Assembly: GCA_023665275.1 (NCBI GenBank)
Contig: JAMPEF010000008.1
Span: 1-61,845 of the forward strand
Origin: Alistipes senegalensis
GTDB taxonomy: Bacteria; Bacillota; Clostridia; Oscillospirales; Ruminococcaceae
Direction: 5' to 3'
DNA: 61,845 nt
Below, piece after piece: positions 52,326 through 61,058 of this stretch (position 1 is the first letter of the stretch; the number at the start of each line of letters is the position of its first letter). A program made the position numbers and the translations under genes. The notes beneath the pieces were generated by a model. The model was not told the origin of the DNA. It saw only the letters and a list, made by a program, of their open reading frames with translations, and ran no database searches.

Positions 52326-53763
52326 AATAAAAAGCGCAAACGGCAGAATGCCTTTACGTCTGAAAATATGGATACATTTTGTAGTTTTCATACTGCTTAT
52401 GTTCGTGCTTATGTGGATATTCCAGATATTTTTTCTTGAATCTTTCTATGAAAGCATGAAGACACGTTCCGTAACTGAAAATGCCGTTGAAATTGTGAAC
52501 TCCTATAATAATGATTACAAAAACGGCAACAAGACCGATTTTATTAATAATTATTCAGAAGTTGCCGTAAATAACGACGTATGCGTTGAAATCCTTGACA
52601 GATACGGACGGTCTATATACTCAAAGGACGTACTTGGTGAGTGCCTGATTCATGGCAGGGAAAACAGTACATATAAATTCCTGAACGAAATCCGGCGCAT
52701 TGAACAGCCGGAGGCTTTATATAAAGTATCAAACCCGAAAAATTCAGGGGATATGCTTGTATATGTATGCGTCCTCGGAAACGTCAAGTCACCGGAGGGC
52801 TATTTACTGATAAATTCTGAATTAGCACCCGTCGGCTCTACAGTATCTATAATAAAACGTCAGCTTTTTATTATAACAATTCTGCTTATATTCATAGCGG
52901 CGTTTATATCGGTATTCCTTGCAGATATAATTTCACGTCCGATAGACCGCATAACAAAATCTGCTGAAAATATGGCAAAGGGTGACCTTAACACTCAGTT
53001 TGACGGCAGAGGCTATCTTGAGGCACAGAAACTGGCTGACACTCTTATGTATGCTGAAAAGGAACTTTCAAGAGTTGATACCATGCAAAGAGATTTAATA
53101 GCCAATGTTTCACATGACCTGAGAACTCCTCTCACCATGCTTAAAGCCTATGCTGAAATGATACGTGATTTATCCGGCGATAACCCTGTAAAGCGCAATG
53201 AACATCTTGAAATTATCATCAACGAAACGGACAGGCTTTCTGCTATGGTAAATGATATTCTTGACCTCTCAAAACTTGAAAGTGGCAAGCAGAAAATGAA
53301 TCCGACGGAATTTGAAATCAGTTCCAAAATGAAGGATATTATAGGACGTTTCAAGGGAGTTTCCGAAAAAATGGGCTATCACATACACTTTACACCCGAT
53401 ATTGAAAGAATTGTCTGCTGTGACGTCGTAAAGATTGAACAGGTTATATATAATCTGATTAATAATGCTATAAATTATACCGGCGACGACAAACAGGTTT
53501 ACGTGCGTCAGATTAACCAGCCCGATGGTGTTCTTATTGAAATTGAAGATACCGGCGATGGCATAGAGGAAGACAAAATAAAACTTATTTTTGATAAATA
53601 TTACCGCTCCGAAAATCATAAGCGTGAGGTGGTCGGCACTGGTCTCGGACTTTCAATAGTTAAAGTTATTCTCAAACTGCACGGCTATGATTACGGCGTT
53701 AAAAGTACCATCGGCAAAGGTTCTGTATTCTGGTTTAAAATAAGTAGTGAAAACAGATTGTAA
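52309..53763 (+). CDS. Sensor histidine kinase
   Basis: A 484-residue kinase. TTG 52309 is the likely start, inside the regulator gene; an ATG 13 codons later is an alternative. Membrane segments lie at about 22-42 and 185-205 with an extracellular sensor of about 140 residues between. The HAMP domain is at about 206-260. The H box NVSHDLRTPLTMLKAY carries the phosphorylated His near 270. The N box is VIYNLINNAINYTGDD, G1 EDTGDGIEEDK, and G2 GTGLGLSIVK. It is the partner of the preceding regulator. The signal cannot be read from the sensor sequence. Confidence 0.93.
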   Translation: MNIFSKIKSANGRMPLRLKIWIHFVVFILLMFVLMWIFQIFFLESFYESMKTRSVTENAVEIVNSYNNDYKNGNKTDFINNYSEVAVNNDVCVEILDRYGRSIYSKDVLGECLIHGRENSTYKFLNEIRRIEQPEALYKVSNPKNSGDMLVYVCVLGNVKSPEGYLLINSELAPVGSTVSIIKRQLFIITILLIFIAAFISVFLADIISRPIDRITKSAENMAKGDLNTQFDGRGYLEAQKLADTLMYAEKELSRVDTMQRDLIANVSHDLRTPLTMLKAYAEMIRDLSGDNPVKRNEHLEIIINETDRLSAMVNDILDLSKLESGKQKMNPTEFEISSKMKDIIGRFKGVSEKMGYHIHFTPDIERIVCCDVVKIEQVIYNLINNAINYTGDDKQVYVRQINQPDGVLIEIEDTGDGIEEDKIKLIFDKYYRSENHKREVVGTGLGLSIVKVILKLHGYDYGVKSTIGKGSVFWFKISSENRL

Positions 53764-53779
53764 AAAGATATTACATTCT

Positions 53780-53844
53780 GTAACCTTATTTTAACAAAAA
53801 ATTTACTTTTCTATCACATAGATTACACAAAGGACTTATATAAT
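53780..53844 (+). promoter_or_regulatory. Second OmpR/PhoB-type repeat promoter
   Basis: Five direct repeats 11 bases apart: GTAACC (53780), TTAACA (53791), TTTACT (53802), ATCACA (53813) and TACACA (53824). They precede a -10 TATAAT (53839-53844). There is no good -35, as expected for an activated promoter. The ATCACA copy is placed almost exactly as the last repeat of the regulator's own promoter. Confidence 0.6.
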
Positions 53845-53850
53845 ATAAAT

Positions 53851-53983
53851 GCTTAAGGGAGAAATCCTAAAAGCTGTTTTTTCATAAGTGTTTCAGCGTT
53901 TACCCCATCGCTGAACACAAAATCCCCAATAATCCCTATATCATGCAAGCAGACTTCCTTAACAGGAAGTCTGTTTGTTTTTG
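53851..53983 (+). ncRNA. Candidate C-rich small RNA
   Basis: The stretch between the repeat promoter and the terminator at 53950-53983 has no credible reading frame. It contains a hairpin CAGCG/CGCTG with a CCCC-containing loop (53894-53914), then the single-stranded C-rich motifs ATCCCC and ATCCC (53921-53937), and a strong terminator. Gram-positive sRNAs often use such C-rich loops to pair with G-rich ribosome sites. Expected length is about 130 bases. It could also be only a leader or read-through region. Confidence 0.5.
53950..53983 (+). terminator. Terminator of the candidate sRNA
   Basis: CAGACTTCCT / AGGAAGTCTG ten-pair stem, four-base loop, then TTTGTTTTTG. Confidence 0.9.
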
Positions 53984-54031
53984 ACAAAATCGGGAAAATA
54001 AAAAAATAATACCTGATTTTCGGAAAAGCTA

Positions 54032-54060
54032 TTGACATTTCCGGAAATCCGTGCTATAAT
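54032..54060 (+). promoter_or_regulatory. Promoter of metK
   Basis: TTGACA (54032-54037) and TATAAT (54055-54060), 17-base spacer. Confidence 0.9.
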
Positions 54061-54068
54061 ATATACAA

Positions 54069-54169
54069 CCTTATCAAGAAGGACGGAGAAAACAGGTTCT
54101 ATGATGTCCGGCAACCTTCCGCATGAGCGGAAAAGGTGCTAATTCCTGCGGGTTATCCGGAAGATGAGG
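54069..54169 (+). promoter_or_regulatory. SAM-I (S-box) riboswitch
   Basis: Conserved S-box elements in order: CTTATCAAGA, GATGTCCGGCAACC, AAGGTGCTAATTCCTGC and AGATGAG. P1 pairs CCTTATC (54069-54075) with GATGAGG (54163-54169). A palindrome AATTTCTTAAGAAATT (54171-54186) and a terminator follow. SAM binding would end transcription before metK. Confidence 0.93.
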
Positions 54170-54187
54170 AAATTTCTTAAGAAATTG

Positions 54188-54217
54188 AATGCTCCGGAGT
54201 CTACCGGAGCATTTTTT
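54188..54217 (+). terminator. Regulatory terminator of the SAM riboswitch
   Basis: AATGCTCCGG / CCGGAGCATT stem followed by a T run, 20 bases before the metK ribosome site. Confidence 0.9.
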
Positions 54218-54238
54218 ATTATGGAGGTTTTATTTTTT

Positions 54239-55423
54239 ATGAGTAAAGTTTTTTTTACTTCTGAATCAGTTACAGAGGGTCACCCCGATAAAATAGCTGA
54301 CCAGATTTCCGATGCAGTTCTTGACGCTATTCTTGAACAAGACCCCTCCGGTCGTGTAGCGTGCGAAACCGCCGTAACTACCGGTATGATTTTCTGCATG
54401 GGCGAAATTTCAACAAGTGCTAAAATTGATATTGCCGGAATTGCCCGTCAGGTAGTCGCTGAAATAGGCTATGACCGTGCTAAATATGGTTTTGATGCCC
54501 ATACGTGTTCTGTCCTAACAAGCATTGACGAGCAGTCTCCTGATATAGCTATGGGCGTCAACGAGGCTTTTGAATACCGTGAAGACAATGCCGAAAATGA
54601 TGGTCTTTCCAACGGTGCGGGCGACCAAGGTATTATGTTCGGTTATGCGTGCAGTGAAACTCCGGAGCTTATGCCTCTGCCAATTTCCCTTGCACATAAA
54701 CTATCTATGAAACTTACGGAAGTCCGCAAGGACGGCACACTCCGCTACCTCAGACCCGACGGAAAAACTCAGGTTACTGTTGAATATACCGGCGGCAGAC
54801 CGTCAAGAATAGATGCAGTTGTAGTCTCTTCCCAGCATTCAGCGGATATTACTTTAAGCCAGCTCCGCAAGGATATTGAAGAATATGTTATCAGGGCGGT
54901 TATTCCTGAAAATCTTATGGACGAAAAAACAAAGATTTTTATTAATCCTACCGGACGTTTTGTTATCGGAGGTCCTCAGGGTGACAGCGGTCTGACAGGA
55001 AGAAAAATTATCGTTGATACATACGGTGGTTATTCACGTCACGGTGGCGGAGCGTTCAGCGGAAAAGACCCGACCAAAGTTGACCGCAGTGCTGCTTATG
55101 CCGCACGATACATAGCTAAAAATATCGTTGCCGCCGGACTTGCCGAAAAGTGTGAGGTACAGCTTTCATATGCCATAGGCGTTGCAAAGCCGGTATCAGT
55201 TCTTGTTGATACTTTCGGTACGGGAAAAGTTCCGGAGGAAAAACTTTCAGAAGCCGTTTCAAAGGTATTCGATTTGAGACCGACAGCAATTATTGAAATG
55301 CTTGACCTCAGAAAGCCACAGTACAGGAGGCTTGCCGCATATGGTCATATGGGCAGGGAAGAACTTGGCGTGGCATGGGAAAAAACAGATAAAGTTGATG
55401 CCTTAAAGGAGGTTTTATTATGA
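54239..55423 (+). CDS. metK: S-adenosylmethionine synthetase
   Basis: Makes SAM from methionine and ATP. The 394-residue protein starts at ATG 54239 after GGAGG; the frame extends upstream through the riboswitch terminator without meaning. The landmarks are [20 protein letters not shown] (ATP and Mg), [12 protein letters not shown] (signature), [20 protein letters not shown], and [19 protein letters not shown] with the catalytic Lys/Asp residues. It is regulated by the SAM-I riboswitch. Its stop overlaps the next gene (ATGA). Confidence 0.97.
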   Translation: MSKVFFTSESVTEGHPDKIADQISDAVLDAILEQDPSGRVACETAVTTGMIFCMGEISTSAKIDIAGIARQVVAEIGYDRAKYGFDAHTCSVLTSIDEQSPDIAMGVNEAFEYREDNAENDGLSNGAGDQGIMFGYACSETPELMPLPISLAHKLSMKLTEVRKDGTLRYLRPDGKTQVTVEYTGGRPSRIDAVVVSSQHSADITLSQLRKDIEEYVIRAVIPENLMDEKTKIFINPTGRFVIGGPQGDSGLTGRKIIVDTYGGYSRHGGGAFSGKDPTKVDRSAAYAARYIAKNIVAAGLAEKCEVQLSYAIGVAKPVSVLVDTFGTGKVPEEKLSEAVSKVFDLRPTAIIEMLDLRKPQYRRLAAYGHMGREELGVAWEKTDKVDALKEVLL

Positions 55424-55803
55424 ATCGTGCTGAAATAAAATTTGATAATGAAGTGCTTGCGGATATTCTGCATATCTCCGATTTCGGAAAGTATAGTCTT
55501 AAATTTGATACCGATGAAATCATTCAGCCACCGAGGAACTCTGTTGATGTCCTGAGTATGCTTTTTGCTCTTCTTGAAAAGAACCCCGAAACTCCGGCAG
55601 GAAGAGTATATACAGGCAATCAGGCGGAAATTCTCCATAGAACTATGTCTAATCTTTCGGCGGTAATAAATGCTTTCGGCAATATTGAAGTTACAATTAT
55701 CATCACCAGTGAGGACGAAGAGGGCAATATTATTGAAACTAAATCCGTGACAAATATTGCTGTATCTGAAACTGAAACAAAAGACGAATCAACAGAAGAA
55801 TAA
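55420..55803 (+). CDS. Hypothetical protein coupled to metK
   Basis: I do not recognise this 127-residue protein. It starts [20 protein letters not shown] and has a beta-strand-rich second half ([19 protein letters not shown]) and an acidic end. There are no membrane segments or signal peptide. It overlaps metK by four bases, with AAGGAGG inside metK. The SAM riboswitch should thus control it too, and a role near methionine or SAM use is possible but not shown. Confidence 0.75.
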   Translation: MNRAEIKFDNEVLADILHISDFGKYSLKFDTDEIIQPPRNSVDVLSMLFALLEKNPETPAGRVYTGNQAEILHRTMSNLSAVINAFGNIEVTIIITSEDEEGNIIETKSVTNIAVSETETKDESTEE

Positions 55804-55808
55804 TTTTT

Positions 55809-55836
55809 CAGGGGGTTGTGACTGCAACCCCTTTAT
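55809..55836 (+). terminator. Terminator after the metK operon
   Basis: GGGGTTG / CAACCCC hairpin (55812-55831), then TTTATATT. Confidence 0.7.
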
Positions 55837-55868
55837 ATTCGTAATTGACGCCGGAAAGGAGGGATATT

Positions 55869-56690
55869 TTGAGGAAAAAAATAATTTTATGCCTTTTACT
55901 TCTCACGCTGACGGCTTGCGGAAATAAAAATCAGATTCCGGTAAATCCTCTTGGAAGCGTTATTGTTACTGAAACTGAAACTATAAATATAACGTCAACT
56001 GTGGAGACGGAAACACAGCCGGTCACTAAATCTTCACCGAAAATTAAAAAGAAAATGATGATAGACGTTCCGTTCTATTCGCAAAGTGATTATCCGACGG
56101 GTTGCGAACTGGTCAGCACATCAATGATGCTTGCTTTTCTTGGATTTGATATAAAGGCAGGAGAACTTATTGAAAAAGGTTATCTGAACGCCGTTGACAT
56201 CACAAAAGATTCTTACGGCAGAAAACACGGTGGTGACCCTGACAAAGTTTTTATTGGAAATCCGGAAAAAAATACCGGTTATGGCTGTCATAGTGGTGCG
56301 GTTACGTATGCATTAAATAAATATCTTACTCCGCAGGAACATAAATTCAATAAGAAATATGAAATCACTGAACTCAAAGGCATGGAACTTGATGAAATAT
56401 GCGCACAGTACATTAGTGAAGGTGTGCCGGTTATTATGTGGGCAAGCATAGATATGAAACCTACTTTTATTAACCTTTCTAACAGCTGGATTATTGATAA
56501 AACCGGTGAACGCTATTTATGGAAATCAAATGAACATTGTTTGGTGCTTGTCGGGTATGACGAAGAAAATTATTATTTCAATGACCCGTTAGCTGAAAAG
56601 AATACACCATACATGAAACGTCTTGTTGAGAGGCGTTACGGGGAAATGGGTTGTCAGGCTATAGCGGTAACTGAAATTAATAATTATTAA
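55869..56690 (+). CDS. C39-family cysteine peptidase-like lipoprotein
   Basis: A 273-residue exported protein. The start is TTG 55869 after GGAGGG. A lipobox LLTLTAC gives a lipid-modified Cys near residue 17. A Thr-rich linker follows, then a papain-like C39 domain: Cys in YPTGCELVSTSMMLA, His in SNEHCLVLVGYD and Asn/Asp in YYFNDPLAEK. Relatives are surface peptidases or peptidase-like proteins of Firmicutes with unknown targets. Its stop overlaps by four bases the stop of the convergent gene on the minus strand. Confidence 0.88.
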   Translation: MRKKIILCLLLLTLTACGNKNQIPVNPLGSVIVTETETINITSTVETETQPVTKSSPKIKKKMMIDVPFYSQSDYPTGCELVSTSMMLAFLGFDIKAGELIEKGYLNAVDITKDSYGRKHGGDPDKVFIGNPEKNTGYGCHSGAVTYALNKYLTPQEHKFNKKYEITELKGMELDEICAQYISEGVPVIMWASIDMKPTFINLSNSWIIDKTGERYLWKSNEHCLVLVGYDEENYYFNDPLAEKNTPYMKRLVERRYGEMGCQAIAVTEINNY

Positions 56691-57631
56691 TAGTCAATGA
56701 TGCAGTTTCTTAATTCAAGAAACTCACCATCATTGAGGTTTATTTCATTTGTGATATTCTCCGAGTAGTCGCCGTATGTTTCAAGCTGTCCGGATTCTTT
56801 AAGTATCGCACCGACGGCATTTATAGAGGAGTATATATACCATTCTGCATTTTCTTCATATTCGCCGTAACCCATAAGGTGATACGTTCCGGCAGGAATG
56901 TCACGCCCCACTATGAACATACCGTCTGTTGTGTATGGGTCGTTTACAATTTCGGGGTGCATATCGAGGTTATAGGCTGTAGCCCATGAAAAATCAAGAT
57001 AGCCTCTGCCGGAAATTTCGGCAATACGTGAACCATCAAAATGAACGTATGCCGATGAAATCTGATTTTCACAGTCGGGGTCTGCATAAACGCCCTGAAT
57101 ACCGTGACCGTCTGCCATATCAGGAATGAAAATATATAGTCCCTCTGGAATGTCAACGCCTATCTGATACGTTCCGGACGGAAAAGCACCGTTTTCCTGT
57201 AAAATTTCGTTAGCGTCATAGACAGGTAAGGCTTCTTCAAGTAAGTAGCCGTCATCATCATATTCAAATTCATAATCATAGTCGTAGTCATAATCATAGT
57301 CATAATCGTATTCATGGTGGTGATGTTCTATTGCATATTCGTGCGGTGACTGAATATACGTCCTTGTGATGTTATGGTTTATTGCAATGACCATGGTTAT
57401 TATGCTTATGACGAAAACAGATACACCACATAACAGCAGAGTACGTAAAAATTTCTTACCACGGCTGTTAAGTTTAAGTTTAGGTTTTCTTTCTGCTTTT
57501 ACGGATTTTACAGATTTATATATATTGGATATTTTTTCTGCTGGAGCAGGTTTTATATTTTTTATCGGCATATCACAGTATTCGCATACGTTGCCGTGTA
57601 CAGATGCCCCGCAGTGTTCACATATTGTCAT
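56687..57631 (-). CDS. Zinc-ribbon membrane protein with Tyr/Asp tract
   Basis: A 314-residue protein. ATG 57631 follows GAGGTG. It starts with a zinc ribbon (CEHCGASVHGNVCEYCDMP). A Lys-rich segment is followed by one membrane helix at about 66-86 (TLLLCGVSVFVISIITMVIA), so the rest is outside. The ectodomain starts with HHHH and a run of alternating Tyr and Asp (about 105-120), then acidic sequence. Two related strand-rich units follow (FPSGTYQIGVDIPEGLYIF and GMFIVGRDIPAGTYHLMGYG). This GxYxxGxDIPxGxY pattern occurs in other Firmicutes surface proteins of unknown function. It is unrelated in strand to its neighbours. Confidence 0.8.
   Translation of the reverse strand: MTICEHCGASVHGNVCEYCDMPIKNIKPAPAEKISNIYKSVKSVKAERKPKLKLNSRGKKFLRTLLLCGVSVFVISIITMVIAINHNITRTYIQSPHEYAIEHHHHEYDYDYDYDYDYDYEFEYDDDGYLLEEALPVYDANEILQENGAFPSGTYQIGVDIPEGLYIFIPDMADGHGIQGVYADPDCENQISSAYVHFDGSRIAEISGRGYLDFSWATAYNLDMHPEIVNDPYTTDGMFIVGRDIPAGTYHLMGYGEYEENAEWYIYSSINAVGAILKESGQLETYGDYSENITNEINLNDGEFLELRNCIIDY
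57270..57330. repeat. Short tandem repeat encoding the Tyr-Asp tract
   Basis: Six-base units (ATAGTC, ATAATC, GTAGTC and similar on the plus strand) encode alternating Tyr and Asp. Such a tract can change copy number in frame. Confidence 0.75.
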
Positions 57632-57679
57632 AAAATTCACCTCAATTATATTATAGCAGATTATGGAAAAAACGAAAAG

Positions 57680-57713
57680 TGACATAAGTAATTTTTTTAT
57701 GTGTCATATGTCA
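57680..57713. promoter_or_regulatory. Inverted TGACATA repeats upstream of the zinc-ribbon gene
   Basis: GTGACATAA (57680) is followed by TTATGTGTCATATGTCA (57697-57713): one half-site and two inverted half-sites. It may be an operator; the regulator is unknown. Confidence 0.35.
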
Positions 57714-57790
57714 TTTTTTATTATAACATGGAGACGTGAAATAATCAAGTTACATTATCATTAAAAAATTCTTAAAAATATCTTAAAACG

Positions 57791-57824
57791 TAAAAAAACA
57801 GGATATTCCCGTGGGAATACCCTG
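57791..57824 (-). terminator. Terminator of rpmB
   Basis: CAGG.TATTCCC / GGGAATA.CCTG hairpin (57799-57824) with a T run on the minus strand. Confidence 0.85.
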
Positions 57825-57842
57825 AATTTCTTTAACGTAACA

Positions 57843-58028
57843 TTATGCTCTCTCAACCTTACCGGAACGTAAGCATCTTGAGCAAGCGTAAACATGACAA
57901 GGAGTACCCTTGACAACTGCCTTTACACGTTTAACGTTTGGTTTCCATGTTCTGTTAGTACGTCTGTGTGAGTGGGAAACCTTGATACCGAAAGTAACTC
58001 CCTTACCGCAGAAATCGCATTTTGCCAT
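57843..58028 (-). CDS. rpmB: Ribosomal protein bL28
   Basis: A 61-residue 50S protein, zinc-binding form: CDFCGKGVTFGIKVSHSHRR at the start and YACSRCLRSGKV near the end hold the two Cys pairs. GGAGG precedes the start, and a sigma-A promoter and terminator make it a single-gene unit. Confidence 0.97.
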   Translation of the reverse strand: MAKCDFCGKGVTFGIKVSHSHRRTNRTWKPNVKRVKAVVKGTPCHVYACSRCLRSGKVERA

Positions 58029-58070
58029 CAGACTGCACCTCCTTATCTGTTTAAAAAAGTCAACAGAATC

Positions 58071-58099
58071 ATTATATCATGCCTTTTAGGAAAAGTCAA
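58071..58099 (-). promoter_or_regulatory. Promoter of rpmB
   Basis: Minus strand TTGACT (58094-58099) and TATAAT (58071-58076), 17-base spacer. Confidence 0.85.
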
Positions 58100-58157
58100 G
58101 CCTTTTTTCAAAAAAAATGAAAAAAATTTTTTATTTCATGAAATTTAATCAGATTAC

Positions 58158-58186
58158 TTGAAAAATCTGTAATAATGTAGTATAAT
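58158..58186 (+). promoter_or_regulatory. Promoter of the M50-scpA-scpB operon
   Basis: TTGAAA (58158-58163) and TATAAT (58181-58186), 17-base spacer. Confidence 0.8.
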
Positions 58187-58246
58187 AGATAGTAATCATC
58201 TTTCAGTCAGGCTGGAGTTGAAATTTTTAATAAAGAAAGGGAAACT

Positions 58247-58936
58247 ATGAACATTTATTCAACTATGCGGATTTTTTCAAGACTGGTGACTTTATTTCTT
58301 GTAATGCCTTTGCATGAAGCGGCGCACGGACTTGTTGCCAAATGGCTTGGCGATGATACCGCTGAACGTCAGGGCAGAATAAGCCTAAATCCGTTTGCAC
58401 ATCTTGATTTGATGGGTTCAATACTTATAGTTTTTACCGGTTTCGGCTGGGCAAAACCTGTACAAGTAAACCCTAACCGCATGAAAAATCCACGTGGAGG
58501 CTATGCACTCACAGCGCTTGCTGGTCCTGTATCAAATCTTATAGCGGCGTTTGTCTCAATATTAGTATGGGCTTGCCTGCTTTGCACGGAAGCCGGCATT
58601 ACGGCTTTTTATTCGACGGATATTACTGTAATGTCAAGCATACTGATGTTGCTTCAGTATCTTTTCAGTATAAATATTGGTCTGGCGATGTTTAACCTGA
58701 TACCATTTCCGCCACTTGACGGCTTCAACATAGCCCGTTATTTTTTCGGTGAAAAAATTGACCGCTGGTTCTATGAACACCAGCGTGAAATGCAGTTAGG
58801 CTTTCTGGTGGTCATACTGGTGCTTAATTATATACCGGCGCAATATAATATACTCAATATTGCCTGTAACTTTGTAAGCGGTCATATGCTTGAACTTGTC
58901 TTGAAAATTCCTAATCATAAATGGGGATTTGCATAA
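58247..58936 (+). CDS. Site-2 protease family (M50) membrane metalloprotease
   Basis: A 229-residue polytopic protein of the small M50B/YwhC type. The zinc motif is MPLHEAAHGLVAKWLG (HExxH) near residue 23, and the third ligand is in FNLIPFPPLDGFN near 160. About five hydrophobic segments are visible. Such enzymes cut within membranes; the substrate is unknown. The stop codon is directly followed by the scpA start, and M50-scpA-scpB is a conserved order in Clostridia. AAAGGGA precedes the start. Confidence 0.92.
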   Translation: MNIYSTMRIFSRLVTLFLVMPLHEAAHGLVAKWLGDDTAERQGRISLNPFAHLDLMGSILIVFTGFGWAKPVQVNPNRMKNPRGGYALTALAGPVSNLIAAFVSILVWACLLCTEAGITAFYSTDITVMSSILMLLQYLFSINIGLAMFNLIPFPPLDGFNIARYFFGEKIDRWFYEHQREMQLGFLVVILVLNYIPAQYNILNIACNFVSGHMLELVLKIPNHKWGFA

Positions 58937-59674
58937 ATGGAAAAAATTTCATTCAGGATAGAGGGCTTTGAAGGTCCGCTGGACGTTCTTCTGACGCTGA
59001 TAAACCGTCATAAACTTGATATTTTCAATATTGAAATTTCAGAACTGCTTGCCCAGTATCTTGACTTCATGGAAAAATGCCGTGAAAATAACCTTGAACT
59101 TGCGGGGGAATTTCTTGAAATGGCGGCACGTCTGATATATATAAAGACAGCTTTGCTTCTTCCGCAACCCGAAACTGCTGAGGAAATGAAAAAAGAACTT
59201 CAAGGCTCTCTGATTGAATATTCCCTTTGTAAGTCTGCCGCCGCAAGCCTTGCGCTGTCCTATACGGACGGAATTTTTTCCCGTTCTCCCATGAAAATAA
59301 AAGCGGATATGACCTACCGGCTTACACATTCTCCGGAAAAACTCCTTGAGGCATGGAATAATATTTCATACAGAAAAGCACTCACGGGAAAACAGGAGGT
59401 CAAAATAGAAGATAAAATAAATTCCGTTGTAAAAAGACGTATAGTTTCGGTTATAAGTAAAGTGGTACACGTTCTCCGTGAACTTTATTCTACCGGTGAA
59501 ACTGATATGGATTCCCTGTATACCGGCATTACTGACCGTTCCGCACGTGTTGCGACGTTCCTTGCCGTGCTTGAACTTACACGCTCCGGCAGAATATTCA
59601 TAAGCGAAGACAATAAAAAAATCTTCATTAAGGACGGTGAAAAAAATTGGAAATCGAAAAGAAAACAGCCGTAA
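58937..59674 (+). CDS. scpA: Segregation and condensation protein ScpA
   Basis: The kleisin subunit of the SMC complex, 245 residues. The N-terminal segment that binds the SMC neck is FRIEGFEGPLDVLLTLINRH, then DIFNIEISELLAQYLDFM and EMAARLIYIKTALLLP. The C-terminal winged helix that binds the SMC head is VATFLAVLELTRSGRIF. It bridges the two heads of the SMC dimer (smc is at the start of this window). Its end overlaps the scpB start by 28 bases. Confidence 0.95.
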   Translation: MEKISFRIEGFEGPLDVLLTLINRHKLDIFNIEISELLAQYLDFMEKCRENNLELAGEFLEMAARLIYIKTALLLPQPETAEEMKKELQGSLIEYSLCKSAAASLALSYTDGIFSRSPMKIKADMTYRLTHSPEKLLEAWNNISYRKALTGKQEVKIEDKINSVVKRRIVSVISKVVHVLRELYSTGETDMDSLYTGITDRSARVATFLAVLELTRSGRIFISEDNKKIFIKDGEKNWKSKRKQP

Positions 59675-60174
59675 TAGAGGCGGTGTTATTTGCCTCCGGT
59701 GAACCTCTTGAACTGCATAAACTGGCGGAAATATGCAGAATTGATGTCGGAACTGTTCTATTATTGATAACCTCCCTTAACAACCGCTATGAAGATACCG
59801 GAAGTGCGTTGTGTATAAAAAAGCTTGAAAACAGCTATCAGTTATGCACCCGTGAAGAGTTTGCACCGGAAATCCGCAAGGCGCTTGAAACAGGCAGAAA
59901 CACTCCGCTTTCAAATGCCGCTATGGAGGCACTGACAATTATTGCCTATAATCAACCTGTTTCAAAGGGATTTGTTGAAAACGTCAGAGGAATAAACAGC
60001 TCTTCAGTAATCAATAATCTTGTTGAGAGGGGGCTTGTTGAAGAGGCAGGTCGGCTTGATGTAGTCGGAAAGCCTGTCGCTTACCGTACAACTGCCGTAT
60101 TTTTAAGAACTTTCGGACTGAGTTCCATTTCTGATTTACCACCGGTTGACCAGTCGCAAATCAGCGGAACGTAA
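59647..60174 (+). CDS. scpB: Segregation and condensation protein ScpB
   Basis: The KITE-type partner of ScpA, 175 residues with two winged helices. The landmarks are AVIEAVLFASGEPLELHKLA, YQLCTREEFAPEIRKALE, NAAMEALTIIAYNQPVSKGF and the C-terminal GRPVAYRTT-like GKPVAYRTTAVFLRTFGLSS. The start is TTG 59647 in the scpA end. It dimerises and binds the middle of ScpA. Confidence 0.95.
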   Translation: MEIEKKTAVIEAVLFASGEPLELHKLAEICRIDVGTVLLLITSLNNRYEDTGSALCIKKLENSYQLCTREEFAPEIRKALETGRNTPLSNAAMEALTIIAYNQPVSKGFVENVRGINSSSVINNLVERGLVEEAGRLDVVGKPVAYRTTAVFLRTFGLSSISDLPPVDQSQISGT

Positions 60175-60186
60175 GGGGGATTTAAT

Positions 60187-61047
60187 TTGATTGTTTTGAA
60201 AATTCTGCTTTATGTCCTCTTTGGAGTTCTGGGGCTGATACTTGCGATGCTGATACTTGCACTTGTGTTGCCGGTTCGTGCTGAAGTGAATTTTATAAGC
60301 GGCAGACTGACATATAAGCTGAAATTTGCCTTTATATCGCTGATTGATTCAGCCGGCGGAGGTATTCTTAAAAAGAAGAAATCAGAATCGGACAATAAAG
60401 AACCGGAAGAATTTCAGGAAAGTTATTCAGATTATGATTATTATGATTCTGAAGACATTGAAGAGGAAAATAATATAGATATTGATATACCTGTAATTGA
60501 AGATATTGGAGAACCTGAAGAATGTATTGAAGATGATGGCGAAATGGAACGCTCCGAAAAAATACGGAAAATAAAAGAAAAAAAATCCCGAAAAAAAGAA
60601 GAAGTCCCACCGGAAGAAAATTATGACAGTGAGGAAGAAGAGGAAGAAAAAGAAAATTCCTTGACAGACAAAATAGAATTTATTATAAATATATGGGACA
60701 TTGCCGGAAGACCTTTTCTGAAAATTTTCCGTGGATTTCATATTAAAAAGGTATATATTGATTTTATCGTTGCCAATGAAGACGCCTGTAAATGTGCCAT
60801 AAATTACGGAATTGTCAGCGGTGCGGTATATAATCTTCTTGCATGGCTCGGCGAACTTTTCACAGTAAGCTATAAAACCGTTGATATACGGAGCGGATTT
60901 TCACTGAAAAAATCACAGTGGGACGCATCATGTAAGGTGGATTTCCGGTTGTATACGCTGGTGGTTTCTATATTATGGTTTATTATAGTATACACATTTA
61001 AAATATATATTCCAAAAAAACAAGGACTTAAAAAGTCCGGAAAGTGA
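60187..61047 (+). CDS. DUF2953 domain membrane protein
   Basis: A 286-residue protein of the family found between scpB and gerW in Clostridia. TTG 60187 follows AAGGGGGA. The N-terminal helix is at about 2-25 (LKILLYVLFGVLGLILAMLI), then a short strand region (VRAEVNFISGRLTYKLKF). A long Glu/Lys low-complexity segment follows at about 60-160, then the conserved C-terminal half (GFHIKKVYIDFIVANEDACK, YNLLAWLGELFTVSY) and a terminal helix. The function is unknown; linkage to gerW suggests a sporulation origin. Confidence 0.88.
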   Translation: MIVLKILLYVLFGVLGLILAMLILALVLPVRAEVNFISGRLTYKLKFAFISLIDSAGGGILKKKKSESDNKEPEEFQESYSDYDYYDSEDIEEENNIDIDIPVIEDIGEPEECIEDDGEMERSEKIRKIKEKKSRKKEEVPPEENYDSEEEEEEKENSLTDKIEFIINIWDIAGRPFLKIFRGFHIKKVYIDFIVANEDACKCAINYGIVSGAVYNLLAWLGELFTVSYKTVDIRSGFSLKKSQWDASCKVDFRLYTLVVSILWFIIVYTFKIYIPKKQGLKKSGK

Positions 61048-61058
61048 GGCAATTTATT

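Noticed and set aside
53853..54038. 61-codon minus-strand frame in the metK upstream region
   Set aside because: It crosses a strong terminator and the metK -35 box and has no convincing ribosome site.
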